A stretch of 64,000 nucleotides of DNA from Litsea cubeba (lineage: Eukaryota; Streptophyta; Magnoliopsida; Laurales; Lauraceae). This document shows, piece after piece, positions 47,101 through 57,300 of this stretch; position 1 is the stretch's first letter; the number at the start of each line of letters is the position of its first letter. Under the pieces are notes generated by a model. It ran no database searches, was not told where the DNA came from, and saw only the letters and a program-made list of their open reading frames with translations. The DNA lies in assembly GCA_012931725.1 (NCBI GenBank), contig CM022945.1, forward strand, positions 99,517,951-99,581,950, read 5' to 3'. Both the position numbers and the translations under genes were made by a program.

Positions 47101-50100
47101 TACCTTCGGCTCTGTGCAGAAAAGAAAGTATAAAGAAAAAGATTCTTTCTTACTTGTCTTGATGGAAAAGAAAAAGGGGATGGAAGGGGTGATGAGGCAA
47201 AGAAGGCGATGGGCCTTGTGCGAGGATGATGGTGTTGTTAGTTGGGTGCATGGTACGCTTCTGAACCCTTTCACCTCTTCGATCTCTCTTCTTCTTTCAC
47301 CAGTCTTTTCCCCTGCTCGGGTATGGGGTTTGGGCAGAGTTTGCGGTTGGTTTGGATGGAATGGAATCCGATGGAATCGGCGGGGGGTTTGGGCATTGAT
47401 GATGAGGGCTTAGGAATAGGGGTTTTGAAATGGATTTGGGTTTTGGATTTTTGGGGGTTTTGGCAATTGGGGTGGATAGGTTCGGAGTTTGCATTTTTAT
47501 TTTTTTTGGGTTTCAATGGGGTTTGGGGCTTGAGATTTTTTACGGCTCAAATTCGGGATGTTGGATTGGAGGTGGTGGGTGTTCTGGTATGGCAGGGTGG
47601 TGGGATTTAGGATTGATTGGTCTAGGGATGGGAAAAATTTGGGATTTTTTTCGTATTGGGGTTCGGATTTCGCTCTGGGTTTTGGAAAATTGGGGTTTGT
47701 TAAGTTTGGTCACGATTGCGTGCATGGTGAGTTGGAATTGATGACAGAGGGCTGCAGTTTGGAAGAGGGGTTTGGTTCAGGGGTTTTGTGGTTGGGTTCG
47801 GTGGTTCTCAGCTTTCTGGGATTATGGTGATTCAAAGGTGGGTTGTGGGTTTAGGGATTCATGGTGGGTTTTAGGGGTTCTGGGGGACTGAATCTAGGTT
47901 CAGCTGGCGTATTTGGGAACGAAGGTGGGGATGGGATTTGGTAAAATCCCAGTGATCCAGCGATGGATCTTTGGCTCTGATACCAATTGATGGAGGCCCT
48001 AGGGTTAGGGTTTGCTGGAAAGTGTTGAAGCACAATACAGATGCGGAAGCACGTGTCCACAGATACTACATGTCTCTGCATAGACCATCAACAAGGACAC
48101 ACGTCAAAGGGAAAACCCAATTCTATTAATCAACTCTCTTAGATCTAAGTCTCTTACAATGCTCATATATAAGACAAGGAAAACTTGTGCTCTAGGAAAA
48201 CTATTTAAACTAGGAAACTAATCGAACTGGAAACCTAATTGTAATTACAACTCTTTAAATAAAATTAAAAACTAATGACATATAATTAGTAAAAGAAAAC
48301 GTCCTAAATTGACTTGGGCCCTACACATGTGACCTGAGGTCTATCCTGCATCATATAATGTCTCTTTTAGCAATATTCTTGATCCACTGTGCATGGTGTT
48401 GAACTGCTCTACTATAGTCATTGATGATCTTTATGGAGTATGTATTATGCACTAATGATCTATGACTTTTCAAAGAGTCCAAGATATAATACATGCTTCT
48501 CTTGTTATTGACTTAATTATTTTTCTGATGCATTTCCATTGTATGGGGAAAGCTCACTTTCCCCAGGATGCAGATTGGTCAAAAATATGTTTTCATGGAA
48601 GAGGAAGACATGTCCCCTTACTTGGTGTAGTTAATTCATTTTCCACAGATCATGTGCTATGTCCTTTTGTGCAGCAAACAAATGAAAATGAAAAGGGAAA
48701 TAAGCAATATTCCAATAAGTTAATTAGAGAAAAATACTTGTCCATCTTAGGAGATAGCCCATTCAAAATAAGAATCAGTAGAATGATGATCCAGATCATG
48801 GTGCAAGTGGAAGATATCGCACTTTAATGTTTCTCCAGAAAGGGAAGAATGGTATTGGGCTAACTGAAAAGAGATTATTCCTTTATTAGGGATCTCTCTT
48901 TTTTGAGTTAGAGAACTGAGTGAGACATTACATGGATTCCCCTTATTAGTATGACTTAAGTAGTGGCAAAATTTTATTGGGAAGAATATTTTATACTCTG
49001 AATACTAAGTAATCCTCCTTTCCTCTAACTCTGTATTGATAAAGTAAATCATCTTATCATCTAGAAATTCTCTCCTTACGTTTTTCTTGGTGAATAATTC
49101 TCTCCTTAAGTTGGTACCTAGGCTAGATGTCAATCCTTTTCTTTCTTAAAACAATTTGAGAGTTAGATTCCTAACTTTTCAATAACCCAATGCATCAGCC
49201 TAGATGTCAAATTTCTTAGGGTTAGATTTCAATCATCCCCAACTTGTCAATAATCAAAGATCCAAATCTTTGAAAGGGCTTTTATAAAATGTGTGCTAGT
49301 GGGTATTTTAATTTTGTGCAAGGAGTTCTCTCTCATTTTTGATTTTGTGCAAGGAGCTCTCTCTCTCTCTCTCTCGATATATATATATTTATGTATGGGA
49401 GATGCTCCAGTGAGAATAACTCTCACAATACTATGAGAGTAAGGGTGGGAGCCCTCACATCCATATCCAATGCAAACAGCCTAAATATGAGGGTCCCCAC
49501 CTATTACTCTTACAATACCGTGAGAGTTACTCTCGCAAGAGCATCTCCATATATATATAAAATCTATATATAGGTAAGTTATCAAGTGCACAACTGTGCG
49601 CACCTGATAGTGGGGCTCACCTGACGATCCATCTGAATGGACCACACAACCCACCATGCCCTACGCCCCCTCTCTGATAGTCATCGGGCCCCTAGTTTTG
49701 TAGCCATTCGAATGGACTGGACCATTTGATTGATTGTGCACCCATTTTTTATTGTGGAATTTTGTGGGCCATTGATGAAGGGGTTAGGATGATCATGTGA
49801 GCCCCCGTCACCATACATAGTAGGTTCCAGCCAGATCATTAAATCCCCCTTGACCCAATCCCAAATGGGCCCCCAGGCTCTCCATGCGTGCCGTGCGTGC
49901 GTGTATCAAATCCTAACGACGATTTCAAATAGGAGAAAGAAAATATGCTATTGTAGGGGGTTATCAAATAAGTAGAAAACTTTCACCCACACAGGCGTAG
50001 TGTGTCAGATGCTACTGCACGTCCAGACTATCTCAAAGGCGGGACCCACATCTGAAATTCATGTTTACATATCCGGGTGTGCAGTGTGCACAGGTGAATA

Positions 50101-51280
50101 GTTTCCATCATATAGAATCCAGCAATGCCAAAAATCAGAGGAAGAGAAATAAAATTTTTTTATGATAAAGGGCTAAGAAAATATGCTACTTTTTGCCTTT
50201 ATTGCAATCAATATTGGGGACATTGAATCGTTTTGAAAAACTCTCCTATTACTCTTTAGCCAAATTGACCAAAGAATTGCGACTATATTAGTACTCAAAT
50301 ATAGCTTCTACTCGGAATCCAAATTGTCATTGCTTCAAGAGATGCAAACTGTTAATGGGACAACTTCAAAAAGGTTAAAGTGGAAATTTGATACGTGGCA
50401 AGCAATGAATAAGAAGTAGCATATCTTCATTAACTTGAAGATGCAAGTGATGCAGGATAGACCTATGCCACCCCAACCCCCACCCCCACCCCCACCCCCC
50501 ACCCATGGTTTGACCAGCTAATGGGCCCTGCCCATCCATCTCAACCTATCATTTTGGGCCCGGCCTACATATTCTATTATTTTTAGAGTTTTTATTTTTA
50601 TTTTTAGTTGGTTTTATACTATATGTTTTAATCATGGCCATTGATGTGTTCAACGGTCCGGATTAGATCTAAGGTTATGTTTTCTCCTATTTAAATGATG
50701 TAAATCTTTCTTGGCTTGAGAGTTGAACATTATTGATAATGAGAAAATGGAGTGCTTTTGGGTTCCTCGAGTTCTCTATTCTCCTCACTTGGTATAGGGA
50801 GTTTAGTGCGAGGCCAAGATTTTTAGGGCTTCTAAGGAGGACCCACTAGGTGGTCCTCACCATAAGAATTGAGGACCATCATCACAGGACCGTTATATAT
50901 ATATATATATATTATATAACCCATCTAGATCCCCAAACCCAAACCAACATTATTGACCCTCAAAATCCATCTCTACCCTAATTTCCCAAATCTCCCATAA
51001 TCCGAACACATCATAGACCCAAACAAACTCTAAACCCCTATGAATCAATCACCATGTCGACACCCTAAATCCTTTAATCAACCCAAAGCCCTGCCCCTGC
51101 ATGTCCGAACAAGCAAACCACATTGGACCGAACCTTACCCTAACTAATCCCCATTAGCCGAACTCTAACCCCCTAAACTTCAAAGACCCTTGAAACCCCT
51201 AAAACCCCAATTTTCCCCTCAATCGAACCCATACGACCCTTCTAGTGCACACCCAACCTAATCGAACCCAATCCCATTCC

Positions 51281-51315
<35 letters not shown>

Positions 51316-54300
51316 TATGTGTAACATCTCGCCTCGACCTCCATCACCGAGCAGTGCCTTCATTGCACCACTGCAGATCACAATCTTTGTCGCTAGTCGC
51401 TCACAATAGGCCGAGCAGCCTCAACATCTCCACCATTGTCTTCACTTGAACAATCGAAGCAGCCCAAGGTTCTCCTTTGTCGATGACCAACATCTCTCTC
51501 TAGCCATCGCTCCTTGATCGACACTTATATGTGCAACTTTTAACCGCAAGACTACGGTGTCATTAAGTAGTAAAGGACTAAAGAGTTCGGATTATCGATC
51601 CTACGAAGAGAGGATGGAACAAGCAATGAATCCAATTTAAGTAGAATTGAACTAAGATATAGCTAATATAGACAATTGAAGTGAATAATTAAAACTAATA
51701 AACTATGTGTGAAAATTGGAATTAAACTAAATGAAATGTAGAATAAAACTAAAATAGCAATTAGACTACTCTAATTAACCATTTAAAATATGAAATTAAC
51801 AAGATCTAAGCTAATCTAACAAACTACACTAAACTAGTGGATGAATGGTGGTGGAAATGGAAGATTTAAGGGGAAGATGTGGTGTGAAATGTGTATGATT
51901 TTAAAACAAGTGGTGTGAAGTGTAGGTCTAACAATTTAGAAGTGAAAATAACAAATCAAATAAAGATTTAAATTAACAACAATAAGAATAATTAATTAGG
52001 CAATCCAAAATCCACTAAGTATGTAATTAATTCAAACAATGCATGTTCTAATTCAATTCCCAAATCTACAATCCAATTAGCAATCTCTTGCCTAATTGGA
52101 TTGAATGATATAACAATAAAGATCAAATTAAAGAAAATCAAAGGCCAAGATCCTAGATCATCATATAGCTACCCTAACAATAAATCATCAAAATCAAGCT
52201 ACAAAAGATCAAAGATAAGGGCTCTAGAGCATGCTATGTGAGAGAACTTAATCCAACTAAAAGCATCAATTGAGATTATCCAAGCATCAAGTCTAGAGAT
52301 AGAGCATGAGAAATGAGAGAGATTAGCACAATTAGATCTAAAATCTACTAATTAATAAAGGCACAAGTAGGGAATTTAAACTAAAACATGCATGTAATTG
52401 AACTAATCATATTACTTAGCTTCAAAATGAAAGCCTAATCCAAGAGCTTTAGCCACTAAACATTAAGAAAGAGCTACAAATCTTCATTAATGATCTTCAA
52501 TTACACACATACTCTCTAGATTAGTTATAAAGAAGCTTCTAATTACAATCTAAAAGTATAGAGAAGGTAAAATAAAATTGCTAAAAGACTAACTTGCCAA
52601 AAGATCTCTTCTCTACAAAAACATTCCAATTTATAGAAACTTTGAAGACATTTGATTGGCTCATTTCCATTCACAAGGATTGCTTCCATTTGATTGGTTG
52701 CAACTTGAAGGCTTTTGATTGACTCTTTTTCTTTCACATGGATTGCTTCAATTTGATTGGTTGCAACAAACTTTCCTTCCAAAAGCATATGTGCTTTTTG
52801 CTTTTTGTGGTCATTCATTTTGTAGGCTTTTGATTGGCTCATATCCTTTCACATGGATTTGTGCCATGGCAAGCTTTGATTGGTGGAGAGGTTAGAGTTG
52901 GATGAAATATCTTCTATGTAAAAAAGAAATGTAATTGTTGGGGTTTGAACCCATAACCTATTTCATAGGAATCCAAGTCCTAACCAACACCAACCACTCA
53001 TTTGTGTTAGAAAATGGCTTCTTTTATCGTTAAAGTCTTATCCTCTTATTTTGGAATTCTTCAACACTTTACCAAGATTTCTTCATGTAACTTCTTTATT
53101 GAAATATCTTATTGATGCCTCGAGACGCTAGCCGGAAAGTTGGGGTAGTCGTGGGGTCCACCTACACAAGAGAAATTACATAAAAATGCGCTATAAATAA
53201 TCGGATTTATGCATGATAATCCGATAATCCGTTGAATGTGATAGAATGATAAAATCTCTGTGTAAAGCAAATGATATGCATATGAGATGCTGATAAAATC
53301 CGGACTAATGAGGGGTAAAATATGCAATATTTAACACTCATCACTCCACAAGCCCATCTCTGTGTCATCTGTTCGTCACCATCTCCAACTCATTGAAGAA
53401 CGACAACAGCAAGAAAAGGGGCTTCCTCCATTTTTTTTTCTCTCTTAAGCACAAAGCACGAGGCCAGAGGAGCCTAAATCCTTTGGGTCCTGAGTTCGAG
53501 TCAGACCCGTTGTGAGATCCCACATGTCTGGGCATGCCTATCTTGTTTGCTAGCTTGCTTGTCTCTCAGGGGGCTTAGACATAATAAGTCCCACATCGGA
53601 AATGTGCAAGTCTTGACCCTTGGCATATAGGTGCGGCCTGGCCTTAAACCCACATGAGGCCTTTTAAAACCGTGCGACAAGATTGAGTTGAAATCCTATG
53701 AGCCAAAGCGGACAAATATCATGTCGATGATGGGCCTAGGCCATCACAGAATGGTATTAGAGTCGAGGGCAACTCTATTTCCGATAGGGGGGAGAGTGAG
53801 ATCACAGCCTGTCTTGTTTGTTAGCTTGCTTGTCTCCCAGGGGGCTTGGACTACATAAACTAAGCCCCATATTGGAAATATTCAAGTATTGACCCTGGGC
53901 ATATAAGTGTGGTATGGCCTTAACCCCACATGAGGCCTTTTAAAACCGTGCGGCAAGATTGGGTTGAAATCTCATGAGCCAAAGCGGACAACATCATGTG
54001 GATAGGGGGCCCTGGCCATCACAGTTTTCAGCGCAATCTAGTAAACAACAAGTGAAAAAAAAAACCCTTAGTTCAACTAAAGCCGAGCTGAGCTCAACTA
54101 AAGCCAAGTGATCAAGCCACCAGCCAACAGTAGCCAACACACTAGAGAGTGTAGACAGTACAAGTGGCCCTGCATCTCCTCTGCAGGCACTTCTTCAAGG
54201 GTTAGATCGAGTCGTGTAGACCCGAATCGAGTGAACAACCCATTGATCCAACTCAACTCTCTATTATAAGGTGTTGACACAACCACCACATCAGTAGTTA

Positions 54301-57300
54301 CAAGGCATCATTCAGCGATGACATCAGCATATTCAATTTTGGCCATTGATATTCAAACAACCATATCTCGGGTATTCGATGTCTGATTGATAGTCCGACT
54401 TCACCTGCACACTTCTGAAAACTAGATCTACACATTAGGTCAATTTGATTTTGAAGAGCAATAAATTTTACATTTCTTTCTCATCCAAGTCAATGAAATT
54501 GGACATCAATATATTCGTAGATCCGCTTCAAATGCATAAGTATGCAATTAAATATGGACAATGGTATTGAAGCAGGACAGACCCATGGTTCCCATGGGTC
54601 CACCTGCCAATGGTTCCCATGGGTCGACTCATTCATTTTTATGTTATTTTTATATTCTTTAGATATTTTAATTATTTTTTAAGTTGTTTAGTAGGATGTT
54701 TTAATCTTGGCCATCGGCATGTTTGGACAATCTAGATTGGTCCTAGGGTTATTTATTTTCCTATATAATGATGTAAAGCCTCTGACTAATTAGTGATGGT
54801 TGATGATGAATGATGATGGAGTTTCTTTGAATTCTCCTCCCCGAGATCTCTAATGCCTCCTGCTTCGGAGTTTGGTGAGAGCCTAAGTCAGTAACGCCTC
54901 CGGATCGAAGTTTGGTAGGAGAAGATTGGGCTCTCACCAAACTTTGAAGTAGGAGGCATTAGAGATCTCAGAGAGAACTCGAAGAAACTCCGTTGTCATT
55001 ATTCCTCAACCATCAGTAATTAGCCAAAGGGGCTTTACATCAATATATAGGAAAAGAAATAATCCTGGCCATTAGGTATGGTGATAATAAAGCCTACTTT
55101 GAGCAATTCCTCAATCTGAAACAAGGAGACTTGGCAGTTGATGAATATCTTTACCAGTTTTCAAGGTTGCAAGAAGTATGTGGGTTAGATGAGGATGAAG
55201 AACATGAGTTAAAGCGTTTTCTCGGAGGTTTGAGACCAAACATCTTGGAGAACATGAAAGATTGCAAGACCATGCATGAAGCATATTGGAAAGCAATCCA
55301 TGTTGAGCTCATGCCTAGATGGTCTTGCATTTGGAAATCAAAATGTCCAGTGGGAAAGTCCCAGGAAATAACAAAAGCAAAAGTTGTTAAACCTATGGCA
55401 GAGGACATTAGGCCTAGCACTAAAATGCCAGAACAGGAAACAGAAAAGTCCATGACATCTGCAGATGAAGCAACATGCACATTTCCTGAAGAAGATTGTA
55501 CTTTGCAAGACTTAGAAGAAAATGGTCCTGAATTTCCTTCTTTGGACAGCGTTGATCAAAATGTGCAAACATTAATTTAAGAAAAGGCTAACATTGAAGA
55601 CTTGGATATTGTTAGGTAAATGAACATCCATTGGATCTGATCGACGCGCCACTTTCAAAAAAGCTAGTTGCGTCATCAGAAGAGAAACCAATTGTTGAAC
55701 TGAGTTCACAAGATGATCTATCCGTTGAACTCCCTTAAATTGACTTTATCTTTGGGCATCAATGATGGAAACCTACACATTGCGATTGGAAAATACAGGT
55801 TTTACAATTGCAGCGTCGAAAGACTCGAGTGCGCATCAATGCGAAATCAGGCCACCAAAAGACAAAGTATGTCAAGCCTCTAACTTGAATGGGAAGAAAA
55901 GATCATATGCAGCTTCCATGCCATGCAAAGAAAACGTAGATCAATTGGCAGATCTAAAGTTCATACAATGGATTTTCGATCCTGGAGGACATCTACAAAC
56001 CTCGAGGTCCAGTTCTCTCCAAGAAGGGGAGAATTGATGTAGGACAAACTCATGGCCCCCCATGAGTCGACCATCCAATGGGCCCAGCCCATCCATCTCG
56101 ACCTATCATTTTGGGTCTGGACCACATATTCTATTATATTCAGAGTTTTTATTTATATTTTAAGTTGTTTTTATATTAGATGTTTTAATCTTGGCCATCA
56201 TCATCATTATCAAAGCCTTGTCCCAACTATGTTGGGGTTGGCTACATGAATTTTGTTTCTCCATTCTGATCTATCTTGAGCCAAACCCACAGATAAGTTG
56301 CACTTTTTAGGATTTATCGAGATGCGAAACGAGTAGAATATAGATTTTTTTTTTTTTTTGTGTGTGTGTGTGTGTGTTTTGGGGGGGGGGGGGGGGGGGG
56401 GGGGGTGGGTTGAGTGAAAATATTGGCCTCACGCCAAACTCCCTATCACGTGCGAGGAGAACAGAGAACCCAGGAAACCCAAAAGCACTTCATTGTTTCA
56501 TTATCGATAATCTTCAACTCCCCAGCCAAGGAGGCTTTACATCACTTAAATAGGAGAAAACAGAACCCTAGATATAATTTGGACCATTCAAACACATCAA
56601 TGGCCCATCTCTATTCTACCCGTTTCGCATCTCACCCATAGAATGTACTTAAAAGGAAAAAGGTCATCAAACTCGAAATCTGAGTCAGCTGAATCAATTG
56701 AATCTACCCCAAGAATTTTTGAATCGAGTTAGTTCTCAAATTATGAATTGCAAATTCAAATTGGTAAAACTGTGAACCTGGTAAACTACAATCTCTTGCC
56801 TGCCTGGGTTGCTTTTCTTTAACTTAATTAACCAGTTACCATGTCAGATAGAAATAAGTTTGATTGCTATGAATTTGTTGATATTATGAAATCTTTGGGA
56901 TTTCTTGTAACTAAACTACAATTGAAGTTTTTGGCTGTATATTTGTCTTCCAGATAATATTCCTTTGGTTATGTTTGTCTGCAGGTGCTCTTTTGCAGCA
57001 CAGAAAATGGGCGGTCATCTTTTGTTAGACAACTGGAACCTGATTGGCACATTGATACAAATCCTGAGATCATCTCTCAATTGGCTGTATGCTTCCTTGC
57101 CTTTTCCTGGATTGTTTTTGAATTCTGATCTATGACCTTTGTAAGTTTTTTTTTTTTTTTTAAGTTTCCTTTAAAAAGAGAGTCCTTCAAAAAAATCTGT
57201 TCCTTCAAAAATATCTGTGATCATGCTAACTGATGGGTTATATATCCTTGACCATAGTATTTTCTGGTCCATAGTTTGTACACATGGGGCCAATTCTCTG

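Larger units (their letters stand above)
43706..48353 (-). mobile_element. Outer non-autonomous Gypsy-like LTR element
   Basis: LTRs of 366 bp at 43706-44071 and 47988-48353 begin TGATG and end CTGCATCA. The exact 5-bp duplication TATAA flanks the element (43701-43705 and 48354-48358). On the minus strand a primer site TGGTATCAGAGCC (47972-47984) follows the 5' LTR and a purine run CTGGGGAGAA (44072-44081) precedes the 3' LTR. Without the inner insertion it is about 2.6 kb. It keeps a gag-like N-terminal piece (46638-46907, EKFPATIAKLIGAIAQLSTA) and a pol C-terminal tail (44059-44130, FNPGGHLPNLRSSSLQAGEN), with gag core, protease, RT and integrase missing. The rest (46920-47970) is G/T-rich filler of unknown origin. 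Confidence 0.93.
43304..56984 (+). other. PEX22 intron 6 (13.7 kb)
   Basis: Donor GTATGA, acceptor TCTGCAG. It contains nested LTR elements (43706-48353), MITEs (49398, 49565), LTR fragments (50458), a CCAAT-rich repeat (52651), a TRIM (53511) and a third gag-bearing LTR element (54568-56197). Confidence 0.9.

Noticed and set aside
47069..47830. Several overlapping open frames of 80-122 codons on both strands
   Set aside because: They lie in the G/T-rich filler of the outer LTR element. The products are Trp/Gly/Phe-rich in one phase and Pro/Lys-rich on the other strand, a composition effect.
48462..48827. 121-codon plus-strand open frame in PEX22 intron 6
   Set aside because: No domain and no splice context, and an average AT-rich composition. 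PEX22 exon 6 and exon 7 join in frame without it.
53470..53510. tRNA-like B box (GAGTTCGAGTC) before the TRIM
   Set aside because: Single motif only. No A box at the right distance and no stems.
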